17,992 nucleotides of DNA from an uncultured Variovorax sp. (GCA_903872875.1 CAIQMJ010000174.1:1-17992), one strand, 5' to 3'. Shown: positions 1 to 7,006, numbered from the stretch's first letter. Notes: generated from the sequence alone by a model not told the origin. A program made the numbers and translations.

Positions 1-1
1 C

Positions 2-1387
2 CGTGTTTTAAGGCACCTTTTACATCTCCCTTCAACTTGGTACGAAGCAAGGCATACGGGTGACATTATTTCGCGCTTCCAATCTGTGCAAAGCATACAA
101 GGGGTGATCACAGGCAAGCTGATCGATATTTTATTGGATGGGGCCTTTGCACTTGTTACATTGCTAATTATGGCGCTGTACAGCGCCAAACTGGCCGTAA
201 TTGTAGTTGCGGCTGTGCTTCTATACGCGACCGTCCGAATTCTCCCGCATCAAAAATTCCATCGGGCCAATGATGAGGTGCTTATTCACGAGTCAAAGGC
301 TCAATCTCATCTCCTGGAAAGTCTTCGTGCGTTTCAGGCAATTAAACTCGGTGGCTTGGAGAGCCGACGGGTGGCGCAGTGGCTGAATTTAGTGGCAAAA
401 GCCACGAATAAAAGAATTTCCACTCAAAAGATGACACTTTCATTTGGTTCTGGTTACAGTTTGATTTTTGGTTTGGAGAGCATAGCCGTAATTGGTGTTG
501 GGGCATCCATGGCAATCGCTGGAGTGTTTACGGTCGGGATGCTGATGGCATTTATTACCTACAAAGGAGAATTCACCTCCAGAATGCAGCGTTTCATAGA
601 TAATTTCATGGCGGTCCGCATGTTGCGACTACACGCGGAACGGCTCTCTGATATTGTACTGAACGAGCCGGAAAAATTAGATGGCGCATTTTCCAACCCT
701 GAAGGGGTAGGTGAAATTATCCCAACTATAAAATTAGAAGGTGTTGGCTTTCGATATGGAATTGAATCGGATTGGATTTTTAGAAATATTAATATTGAAA
801 TTATGGGCGGGGAGCACGTTGTGGTTGTGGGTCCCACCGGGTGCGGAAAAACCACGCTTGCAAAACTAATCCTGGGATTACTCGAGCCCACCGAGGGGGT
901 GGTGAAAATAAACAACATCGAGCTTGGAAAGTTCGGGCTTCGAAAATGGAGAGGCTTAATCGGCGCCGTAATGCAAGATGATCAGCTATTTTCTGCCAGT
1001 ATTCAAGAGAATATAGCTGGGTTTGATGAAGTAATTGAAGGTCGGCGCATCTGCGCCGCTGCAGAATTGGCACATGTCCATTCAGATATTGCTGTCATGC
1101 CGATGGGTTACCATACACTGAATGGCGATATGGGAAGTAGCCTATCCGGAGGGCAAAAGCAACGGATCTTGCTTGCAAGAGCTTTTTATAGAAATCCTCG
1201 CATACTCGTGTTGGATGAGGCAACGAGTCATCTTGATGTCGCGAAAGAGAAGCTTGTCGGCCTTTCGATCAAGTCGCTCACGATGACTAAAATCTCTATC
1301 GCGCATCGCCCAGAGACCATAGCCATGGCGGACCGGCAAATTAACTTGGGGATGCTTCCGGTAATAGATGAATCTCGGATAATTTGA
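2..1387 (+). CDS. Peptide/bacteriocin-exporter type ABC transporter (membrane + ATPase), 5'-truncated by window
   Basis: This is the C-terminal part of a fused membrane-ATPase exporter of the CvaB/RaxB/HlyB kind. The reading frame is open from base 2, so the start and any N-terminal C39 peptidase domain lie outside the window. The first residues (RHLLHLP, then HTGDIISRF) look like the coupling region after the first transmembrane helices of these exporters. Hydrophobic helices follow at about nt 130-240 and 440-560. The ATPase domain has Walker A GPTGCGKTT at nt 830-856, a Q-loop (VMQDDQLF), the signature LSGGQ at 1142-1156, Walker B ILVLDE, a D-loop SHLD and the H-loop AHRPE. The phrase RMLRLHAERLSDIVL just before the ATPase domain is typical of the peptidase-containing bacteriocin subfamily. 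Codons are far richer in A/T than in every gene after 2.4 kb, which suggests horizontal transfer. The substrate is unknown; a leader-peptide substrate gene would be expected to the left. Confidence 0.88.
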   Translation, partial: RVLRHLLHLPSTWYEARHTGDIISRFQSVQSIQGVITGKLIDILLDGAFALVTLLIMALYSAKLAVIVVAAVLLYATVRILPHQKFHRANDEVLIHESKAQSHLLESLRAFQAIKLGGLESRRVAQWLNLVAKATNKRISTQKMTLSFGSGYSLIFGLESIAVIGVGASMAIAGVFTVGMLMAFITYKGEFTSRMQRFIDNFMAVRMLRLHAERLSDIVLNEPEKLDGAFSNPEGVGEIIPTIKLEGVGFRYGIESDWIFRNINIEIMGGEHVVVVGPTGCGKTTLAKLILGLLEPTEGVVKINNIELGKFGLRKWRGLIGAVMQDDQLFSASIQENIAGFDEVIEGRRICAAAELAHVHSDIAVMPMGYHTLNGDMGSSLSGGQKQRILLARAFYRNPRILVLDEATSHLDVAKEKLVGLSIKSLTMTKISIAHRPETIAMADRQINLGMLPVIDESRII

Positions 1388-1575
1388 GTGAGTGTGGCGA
1401 GCCCCGTTCTCACCAGTGCATAATAATGACTACAGGTTTCGTAAGTCGACCCACCAGTTGCAAATAGAATTCCGAGAATTGCGTGGCGCCGCTACTATTA
1501 TTGATAGCGTCATCATGTGTTGCTGGGGGCTTGTTTCGGAGTTTCCTTTTGCACGCGGCCTATGCGCAAATGGCG
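1388..1575. other. Intergenic stretch without recognisable gene
   Basis: I see no convincing gene here on either strand. It separates the end of the low-GC exporter from the break point of the transposase remnant. The composition is intermediate. GGAATTCTCGGAATTC on the minus strand (around 1467-1482) is a short direct repeat of GGAATTC. No clear insertion-sequence terminal repeat or terminator was found. Confidence 0.5.
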
Positions 1576-2060
1576 ACCCTGCAGCCAGCACCGATCCATC
1601 CCGTTGTCGAGCTTTAGATGACCGATGGCCGGTTCGACCGCCTGCCCTCGCTTGAGCCAGCGCCGCTGCGCATCGGTCACTGAATTGAAGCGCCCCCGAT
1701 GAATGATCTCGATGTCCGGATTTGGCTCCACGCCCCGGAACCCCTAGGTCCATCACCAACTGCTTCGGGGCTGGTGCAGGTGTCCTCCGTTAGGATCGTC
1801 ACCTGCTCGAGGTGCTCAGCCAACGTGTGGCCGTCGTAGGGGTTTCCCGCGAAGCTGCGAGCGTCTACCACCAGCCCCTGCTTGTGCGTGACTGCACGCT
1901 GACCTTCACACCAAACTCGTAAGGCCGGCGCGCGTTCCACTTCCCGATGCACTCAACTTCCGGCGCGTGCAGCGCATAGAGTTTTTTCTTCTCCTTCGGA
2001 CGCTGGGTGCGCAGGCGTTCGGCTCGTCCCATCATCTGTGCGATCCGGTCCGCGCATGAG
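1576..2060 (-). pseudogene. IS5-family transposase remnant, multiply frameshifted and truncated
   Basis: Read on the minus strand, pieces of one transposase appear in order but in different frames. First comes AERLRTQRPKEKKKLYALHA with ECIG and RRPYEFGVKVS (about 2025-1898). After a frameshift near 1897 come AVTHKQGLVVDARSFAGNPYDGHTL and LTEDT. After a slip near 1773 comes LVMDLG. After another near 1745 come VEPNPDIEIIHRG, AVEPAIGHLK and MDRCWLQG. These are the C-terminal catalytic-core phrases of IS5-group DDE transposases (YEFGVKV; DGHTL; the EPAIGHLK/DR.WL region with the last acidic residue). Similarity stops abruptly near 1576, before the usual C-terminal end, and the N-terminal half is missing. 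At least three frameshifts make it non-functional. No terminal inverted repeats were seen. The right boundary is uncertain: similarity is clear to about 2010 and plausible to about 2060. Confidence 0.85.
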
Positions 2061-2062
2061 GC

Positions 2063-2068
2063 GATAAT
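2063..2068 (+). promoter_or_regulatory. -10 element (GATAAT) for rnpB
   Basis: GATAAT ends 7 nt before the inferred first base of RNase P RNA (2076), which is correct spacing for a sigma-70 -10 box. No good TTGACA-like -35 lies 16-18 nt upstream; the bases there belong to, or adjoin, the transposase remnant. The element is seen in the sequence; its activity is inferred. Confidence 0.55.
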
Positions 2069-2075
2069 CCAGCCC

Positions 2076-2469
2076 GTGAAGCACGCCAGACCGCCGCTGG
2101 TGCAAGCCCGAAAGGGGCGATGTCGCAAGACACCGTGTCGAAAGACCGCACTGGAGGAACGTCCGGACTGCACAGGGCAGCGCAGGAGTTAACGACTCTC
2201 CACCGTGAGGTGAGGATCAGAGCAACAGAGACGAGCCGATTCAGTTCGGGTGAAACGGGCAATCTCTGCGCGCAGCAACACCAAATAGGCCAGCGCACGG
2301 AGCGAGCGGTACGCCGTGACCTCCTGATCCCGTGGTTCCGCGGATGGCTGGCGGGTAGGTGGCATCGAGCCGTCCGGGTGACCGGCGGCCCAGAGTAATG
2401 GCGGTCACGCCGGCGCTTTCGCAAGAAAGCGCCGGTGCACAGAATCCGGCTTATCGGCGCGCTTCACAC
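2076..2469 (+). ncRNA. rnpB: RNase P RNA (catalytic subunit, bacterial type A)
   Basis: This is the RNA component of ribonuclease P, the ribozyme that removes 5' leaders from precursor tRNAs. Conserved blocks occur in the canonical order: GAGGAACGTCCGGACT with CACAGGGCAG (about 2154-2180), GAGGTGAGGATCAGAGCAAC and CAGAGACGAG, GGTGAAACGGG, CAACACCAAATAGGCC (2277-2292), GGGTAGGTGGCATCGAGCCG (2353-2372), CCCAGAGTAATGGC (2389-2402) and ACAGAATCCGGCTTATCGGC (2439-2458). The 5' end was placed by helix P1: GTGAAGC at 2076-2082 pairs perfectly with GCTTCAC at 2461-2467, and the pairing continues as CGCC/GGCG across one mismatch. An 11-bp stem with a GCAA tetraloop (2410-2435) is an internal helix. 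The length of about 394 nt is close to the 377 nt of E. coli M1 RNA. The gene looks intact although transposase debris lies directly upstream. It converges on the S4-domain gene. Confidence 0.96.
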
Positions 2470-2475
2470 TTTTTT
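2461..2475 (+). terminator. T-tract following P1 of RNase P RNA
   Basis: The 3' strand of P1 (GCTTCAC) is followed by AC and six T residues (2470-2475), a plausible transcription end for rnpB. The last T and the next two bases form the minus-strand stop codon of the converging S4-domain gene, so there is no spacer between the two genes. A dedicated terminator hairpin is not visible; the P1 pairing is long-range, so this call is tentative. Confidence 0.4.
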
Positions 2476-3236
2476 CAGAACTTCTCGTGGGGCAGAAGAT
2501 AGCGCCACTCACCCGGCGCGAGGCCGGCGAGCGGCATGCGGCCGACGCGGATGCGCTTCATGCCGACGATGCGCAGGTCGACCTCGTCGCACATCTGCGC
2601 GATCTGGCCGGGCCAGACGCCCTTGATCGCGAAGCGCAGGCCGGTTACGCCGTCGTTCTGGCGGCCGATGCTGACCTTGGCGGGCAGCATCGCGCGGCCA
2701 TCGATCACCGGCGACTGGTTGAGCCGATGCAGCGCCTGCGGGCCGACCTCGCCGGTCACGTCGACCATCACCTCGTACTCCATCAGCGCCGCGTCCTCGA
2801 TCAGCTTGCGCGCGATGCGTGGGTCCTGCGTGAACGCGATCAGGCCGCTGGCGCCGGTTTCGAGCGGCGTCAGGCAGCGCTGGTCGATGAAGTGGCGCTG
2901 CAGCGTCGGGCGCCGCGAGGTGTCGGCTTCGCTCCGCTGGGCGGGAATCAGCAGCCTGGCGATCGGCGCGTCGAAGGCGATCTTCGGCGGCTTGTTCAGC
3001 AGGATCGTCACGGCCTGGACCGGCTCGGGCCGCGCTGCCGGGTCGACGTCGACCTGCTGCGCCGGCCTGACGCGCATCTGCGGCACCTCGACCACGGCGC
3101 CATCGACCCGCACGGCGCCGTTCTCGATCAGCAGTTCGGCCTCGCGCCGGGAGCAGTTGGCTTGCGCTGCCACGCGCTTGGCCAGGCGGATGCCTTCGTC
3201 GTCGCCGGCGTCGTGCCGGCCGCGGTCGGCGTTCAA
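2475..3236 (-). CDS. RluF/RsuA-like S4-domain pseudouridine synthase homologue with altered catalytic motif
   Basis: About 253 aa. An S4 RNA-binding domain lies near the N-terminus (IRLAKRVAAQANCSRREAEL, then ENGAVRVDG), followed by a fold like RsuA/RluB/RluE/RluF: TILLNKPP, a central PLETGASGLIAFTQD, EYEVMVDV, and the C-terminal KRIRVGRMPLAGLAPGEWR, which closely resembles RluF. Active family members carry GRLDxDSxGL with the catalytic Asp; here the aligned stretch reads TPLETGASGL, so Asp is Glu and the Arg before it is Pro. The NRQIRRM motif is also degraded to GQIAQMC. It may be a weak or non-catalytic RNA-binding protein. The chosen start is TTG at 3236, overlapping the upstream TGA as TTGA, with AGGGGA placed 6 nt before it; no ATG fits the S4 start. 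It is translationally coupled to the NUDIX-MBL gene. Confidence 0.82.
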   Translation of the reverse strand: MNADRGRHDAGDDEGIRLAKRVAAQANCSRREAELLIENGAVRVDGAVVEVPQMRVRPAQQVDVDPAARPEPVQAVTILLNKPPKIAFDAPIARLLIPAQRSEADTSRRPTLQRHFIDQRCLTPLETGASGLIAFTQDPRIARKLIEDAALMEYEVMVDVTGEVGPQALHRLNQSPVIDGRAMLPAKVSIGRQNDGVTGLRFAIKGVWPGQIAQMCDEVDLRIVGMKRIRVGRMPLAGLAPGEWRYLLPHEKF

Positions 3237-4897
3237 ACGGCGTCCCCTGTGGCCGCCAGCTCGCGCAGCCGTTCGACATGCGCCGTCAGCGAGCGCGCAG
3301 CCACCGGCCACATGCGCTCCGGCACGTCGGCGTAGGCGATCGGCAGCCAGTCCTCCAGCGTGCCGTCGGGACGCTCGCGCATGGCGGCGACGACGCGCGC
3401 CTCGCGCTTCAGCCGGTGCTGTTTGAGGTAGGCGATGCTGGTGCGCGCCGTGCCCAGCACGTAGCCGTGCGCCGGCAGGATGAAGTCGGCACCGGCTTCG
3501 GCGCAGGCCGCGTCGAGCCGGTCGAGCGAATCGAGGTAGGCGCTCATGTTGCCGTCCGGCGGATCGACCACCGTGGTGCTGCCGTTCAGGATGTGGTCGC
3601 CGGAGAACAACAGGCCGTCTTCCTCCAGCATCAGGCACAGATGGTTGGCCGCGTGGCCGGGCGTGTGGATCACGCGCAGCGTGTGCGTCGGCGCATCGGC
3701 GGCGCCGCGCAGCACCAGCCGTTCGCCGTCGGCGAGTTCGCGGTCGGGCGTGAAGCGCGCGGCCGGCCGCGAGGTCGGCTTCGACGCCAGGCCGAGGATC
3801 GGTGGCTGTGTGGCGCACAGCGCCTGCAGCGGCGCGGCGCCGGGCGAATGGTCGGCGTGCGAATGGGTGCAGACGATCAGTCGGACGTCGCCGCCGGTCG
3901 CCTGCCACAGCCGTTCGATGTGGGCCGGGTCGTTCGGTCCGGGGTCGATCACCAGATAGCCGGTGGCCGCGTCGCCGACGATGTAGCTGTTGGTGCCGGG
4001 CCCGGTCATCACGCCTGGATTGGGCGCGGTCAGGCGGCGCACGTTCTTCAGGAGCGCGACCGGCGTGCCGATCTGCCAGTCGAGCGAATGCAGCATCTGG
4101 CCGTCGGGGCAAACCAGCGCGAGCTCGCCGAAGGCCGTTTCGTGTTCCATGTAGCGCGCTTCCTCGCCGCCAAGCAGCCCGGCGCGCGGGCAACTGGTGA
4201 ACAGCGGCAACTCCTGCGCGCAGGCCTGCAGCACGGCGTCGACCGTGGCGTAGGCGGCCAGCCGCTCCAGGGTGCGCACGGTCGGGAAGATCAGGAAGAA
4301 GCCGCCGGCCTTGTGGCGTTCCAGCGCGATGGCGGGGCGCACCCAGACCGGCTCGAACTGCTCGGTCTCGTCGGCCACCGGCTGCTGGCCTTCCGGCATG
4401 CGAGCGACGAGGAAGGGCACGTCGAAGCGGCGCGGCAGGTCGCGGTCGGTCATCCAGTGCGCGAAGGTGAATACCTGGTCCGCCGCGATCCGCAGGCCGC
4501 TCGCGGCGCACTGTGCGGCGAACGGTACCGTGCCGTCCGCCGTGCTGCGGTCCATGGCGGCAAGGGCGTCGGGCGACACCGGGGCGCCCTCGGCATCGCG
4601 CGCCAGCAGCACGCCGAGTTCCTCGAAGCTCTCGCGGATCGCGGCGATCGCCTGGGTGAGCTGCGTGTCGCCCTGCGTCGGGCGCCGGTCGGCCAGCGCA
4701 TGGGCAGCGGCGTCGCTGGCATCGATGCCGCCACCGGGGAAGACATAGGCGCCGGGTGCGAAGCTGGCAGTGTCGGAGCGCCGGGTCATCAGCACCTCCA
4801 GGCCTTCGGCGCCGTCGCGCAGCAGCAGGATGGTGGCGGCAGGCCGCAGCGGCGCGGGTTCGCGCTGGGGATGGATGAGTTGTGTGGAGCGGACCAT
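3233..4897 (-). CDS. NUDIX hydrolase-metallo-beta-lactamase fold fusion protein
   Basis: 554 aa, two enzymes in one chain. Residues about 18-200 form a NUDIX domain of the NUDT19-like type: YVFPGGGID (51-59), then after an insertion the Nudix-box end RESFEELG (88-95). NUDIX domains usually cleave nucleoside diphosphates linked to other groups, or CoA derivatives. Residues about 285-480 form an MBL-fold hydrolase resembling LACTB2/glyoxalase II: NPGVMTGPGTNSY, HSHADH (345-350), TPGH (412-415), FSGDH (431-435) and PAHG (475-478), giving a complete two-metal site. A C-terminal winged-helix-like tail follows (about 485-550). No signal peptide is seen, so it is cytosolic. ATG at 4897 was preferred over upstream starts because upstream residues are low-complexity and GATAAT lies 6 nt before it, implying a leaderless transcript. 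The substrate is unknown. Confidence 0.9.
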   Translation of the reverse strand: MVRSTQLIHPQREPAPLRPAATILLLRDGAEGLEVLMTRRSDTASFAPGAYVFPGGGIDASDAAAHALADRRPTQGDTQLTQAIAAIRESFEELGVLLARDAEGAPVSPDALAAMDRSTADGTVPFAAQCAASGLRIAADQVFTFAHWMTDRDLPRRFDVPFLVARMPEGQQPVADETEQFEPVWVRPAIALERHKAGGFFLIFPTVRTLERLAAYATVDAVLQACAQELPLFTSCPRAGLLGGEEARYMEHETAFGELALVCPDGQMLHSLDWQIGTPVALLKNVRRLTAPNPGVMTGPGTNSYIVGDAATGYLVIDPGPNDPAHIERLWQATGGDVRLIVCTHSHADHSPGAAPLQALCATQPPILGLASKPTSRPAARFTPDRELADGERLVLRGAADAPTHTLRVIHTPGHAANHLCLMLEEDGLLFSGDHILNGSTTVVDPPDGNMSAYLDSLDRLDAACAEAGADFILPAHGYVLGTARTSIAYLKQHRLKREARVVAAMRERPDGTLEDWLPIAYADVPERMWPVAARSLTAHVERLRELAATGDAV

Positions 4898-4903
4898 CGG
4901 ACG

Positions 4904-4909
4904 ATTATC
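4904..4909 (-). promoter_or_regulatory. Putative -10 box (GATAAT) of a leaderless promoter
   Basis: On the minus strand GATAAT is followed by exactly 6 nt and then the ATG of the NUDIX-MBL gene, with no Shine-Dalgarno sequence. Transcription would begin at or next to the A of ATG. No strong -35 is visible. The remaining divergent spacer up to corA (4910-5027) is G/C-rich; a 5-bp inverted repeat CGCGT-CTCC-ACGCG (5000-5013) lies just before corA and has no known role. Confidence 0.5.
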
Positions 4910-5027
4910 GGCAGGCTGCGCGGCCGGCGTCAGCCGCGCCCCACATGCCGGCGCGCTGCAGGCCGGTTCGCCGGGGCGCCGGGCGCATGGGAAGATGCAC
5001 GCGTCTCCACGCGCCCCAGGGCCTTGC

Positions 5028-6005
5028 ATGCTCATCAACTGTGTTGTTTACGAAGACGGCACCAAACTCGCCGACATCCCGGTGTCCCGGATCGGCGAAT
5101 ACATCTCGCTGCCGCGCTGCTTCGTCTGGGTGGCGCTGCACGATCCTTCGCAATCCGAGATGGACGAACTGCAGCAGGCCTTCGACCTGCATCCGCTGGC
5201 GGTCGAGGATGCGCAGAACGGCCATCAGCGGCCCAAGGTCGAGGAGTACGGCGACTCGCTCTTCGTCGTGCTGCACCTGCCCGATGCCGACGCCAAGGAC
5301 CATCGCACCGCCATGCAGGTCGGCGAGCTCGACGTGTTCGTCGGGCGCAATTACGTGGTGTCGGTGCGCAACCGCAGCACGCACGGCTTCGTCGAGGTGC
5401 GCGAGCGCTGCCAGCGCGAGCCCGAACTGCTGAAGAACGGCCCCGGCTTCGTGCTGTACGCGCTGATGGACGCGGTGGTCGACCGCTACTTCCCCGCGAT
5501 CGACGCCTTCGATGTGGAACTCGAAGCCATCGAGGAGAGCATCTTCACCCAGGGCGGCGCGCGCGAGAACATCCAGCGCCTGTACGGACTCAAGCAGCGC
5601 CTGACCGTGCTCAAGCACGCGGTCGCACCGCTGCTGGAAGGCGCCAACAAGCTGCACGGCGGGCGCGTGCCGCAGATCTGCATCGGCACACAGGAGTACT
5701 TCCGCGACGTGCTCGACCACCTGAGCCGCATCAACGGCACGATCGACGCGATGCGTGACACCATCGGCACCGCCATCCAGGCCAACCTGTCGATGGTGAC
5801 GATCGCCGATGGCGAGGTGACGAAGCGGCTGGCGGCCTGGGCCGCGATCTTCGCCGTGTGCACCGCCTTCGTCGGCATCTGGGGCATGAATTTCGAGCAC
5901 ATGCCGGAACTGAAGTGGCGCTACGGCTACGCCATGGCGCTGACGCTGATCGGCGGCTTCTGCGGTTATCTGTATTACCGCTTCCGTCGCGCCGGCTGGG
6001 TCTAG
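5028..6005 (+). CDS. corA: CorA-family Mg2+/Co2+ transport protein
   Basis: 325 aa, the usual CorA length. The inner-membrane pentameric channel admits Mg2+ (also Co2+ and Ni2+). The large cytoplasmic N-terminal domain contains the family phrases HPLAVEDA (55-62), GHQRPKVEEYGDSLFVVLH and the long stalk helix around 190-265. Two C-terminal membrane helices follow (about 268-285 and 299-318), joined by the selectivity loop with the invariant GMN at 286-288 and the downstream MPEL. The ATG at 5028 begins MLINCVVYEDG, a typical CorA N-terminus; the ribosome-binding site is weak. It diverges from the NUDIX-MBL gene. Its TAG stop overlaps the TAG stop of the convergent DapA-like gene within CTAG. 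Which cation it carries cannot be told from sequence alone. Confidence 0.95.
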   Translation: MLINCVVYEDGTKLADIPVSRIGEYISLPRCFVWVALHDPSQSEMDELQQAFDLHPLAVEDAQNGHQRPKVEEYGDSLFVVLHLPDADAKDHRTAMQVGELDVFVGRNYVVSVRNRSTHGFVEVRERCQREPELLKNGPGFVLYALMDAVVDRYFPAIDAFDVELEAIEESIFTQGGARENIQRLYGLKQRLTVLKHAVAPLLEGANKLHGGRVPQICIGTQEYFRDVLDHLSRINGTIDAMRDTIGTAIQANLSMVTIADGEVTKRLAAWAAIFAVCTAFVGIWGMNFEHMPELKWRYGYAMALTLIGGFCGYLYYRFRRAGWV

Positions 6006-6931
6006 CCGCCAGCGGCTGCCGCCAGGCTCTTCGCCTTCAGCGTGCCAGCCACCGCTTCGAGCTCGGCGAGCAGCGCATCGCCGGTGCAGTTCGAGAAGAA
6101 GGGGCTGATCGGCCCGGTGTCGGCGATGCCGGCCAGGCGGACGGCCTCGTGCAGCACCGGGATCGGTCCGTGCGCACCGCGCATCTTTTCCAGCGGCAGG
6201 AAGTGCTCGCGCAGTTCGGCGGCGGTGGCCAGGTCGCCGGCCTGGACGGCACGCAGCAGCGCCATCGACAGGTGCGGCCCGACCAGGCCGGAGCCGGTCG
6301 TGAAGCCCTTCAACCCGTGGCGCGCGTTGCCCACCACCGTGCGCTCGCCCAGGCCGTCGATGATGCGCGACGCGTCGCCGGTCGCGGCCAGCAGTTCCGC
6401 GAGGAAGGGCTCGGGTTCGCTCGCGCCGACGATGCCGTACTCGACGCAGCACAGCACGCCGTCGGCCAGCAGCGCGGCCAGGTCGCGCGCCCGCACGTAG
6501 TCGGCACTCTTGAAGAACACCATCAGCGGCTTGCCGTAGAAGTCCGACAGCTTGCGCAGCCCGGTGGCGACGCCTTCGGGCGTCACCTGCAGCAGCGGCA
6601 GCAGCATGGCGGTCGGGAAGTCGCGCTCGCGCAGCACGGCGATCTGGTCGCGCGCCTTGCCGTAGTCCGGGCCGATCGACGGGATCACCCAGTCGTCGAC
6701 CCGTGCCGGCGCCTCGATCGCGTCGAGCAGTGCGGGGTAGTCGTTGACCGGCGCATTGAAGAAGTTGGCGCAGCCGCCATAGAGGAAGCTGCTGACGCCG
6801 GCCGATTGCAGCCAGGCCGAGATGGCGCGGTTCCGCGCCGGCGACGGCTGACCGTCGGCGTCGTTGGCCAGCGGCGGCAGGGCGAGGACGGAGGCCGTGA
6901 GGTCGGCGGGCGTGACGGGGGTGGTTTTCAT
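6002..6931 (-). CDS. DapA-fold (dihydrodipicolinate synthase family) protein lacking canonical active-site residues
   Basis: 309 aa, about the length of DHDPS/N-acetylneuraminate lyase family TIM barrels. Recognisable landmarks are SSFLYGGCANFF (the GxTGE region), AMLLPLLQVTPEGV, KPLMVFFKSADY and GLKGFTTGSG. By eye-alignment to E. coli DapA the active-site Tyr (in ILYN) falls on Phe139/140, the Schiff-base Lys (in GIKEAT) falls on Glu164 in CCVEYGIV, and the two Thr of GTTGE are Cys-Ala. A different chemistry, or a displaced Lys141, is therefore likely, and lysine biosynthesis is unlikely. It is the last gene of the minus-strand importer/oxygenase group, 75 bp after the permease, so it probably acts on the imported compound. 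The ATG at 6931 has no strong ribosome-binding site. Confidence 0.82.
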   Translation of the reverse strand: MKTTPVTPADLTASVLALPPLANDADGQPSPARNRAISAWLQSAGVSSFLYGGCANFFNAPVNDYPALLDAIEAPARVDDWVIPSIGPDYGKARDQIAVLRERDFPTAMLLPLLQVTPEGVATGLRKLSDFYGKPLMVFFKSADYVRARDLAALLADGVLCCVEYGIVGASEPEPFLAELLAATGDASRIIDGLGERTVVGNARHGLKGFTTGSGLVGPHLSMALLRAVQAGDLATAAELREHFLPLEKMRGAHGPIPVLHEAVRLAGIADTGPISPFFSNCTGDALLAELEAVAGTLKAKSLAAAAGG

Positions 6932-7006
6932 GGTGCGCAGTCGTGCGGCACCGCGGCGAGGCGCGGTGCCTTGGGGTGGGGAAAGATGGTCGAATGGGAA
7001 GCGCCG

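Noticed and set aside
2410..2435. Strong 11-bp hairpin with GCAA loop, looking like a terminator
   Set aside because: It has no T-tract and lies inside the RNase P RNA, where it fits an internal helix.
2475..4511. Single long minus-strand frame of about 678 codons
   Set aside because: Only its last third has family motifs (S4/RluF). The upstream part is antisense-like or out-of-frame translation of the NUDIX-MBL gene.
4905..6452. Long minus-strand open frame of about 515 codons opposite corA
   Set aside because: corA is clear on the plus strand; the reverse frame is compositionally biased with no motif.
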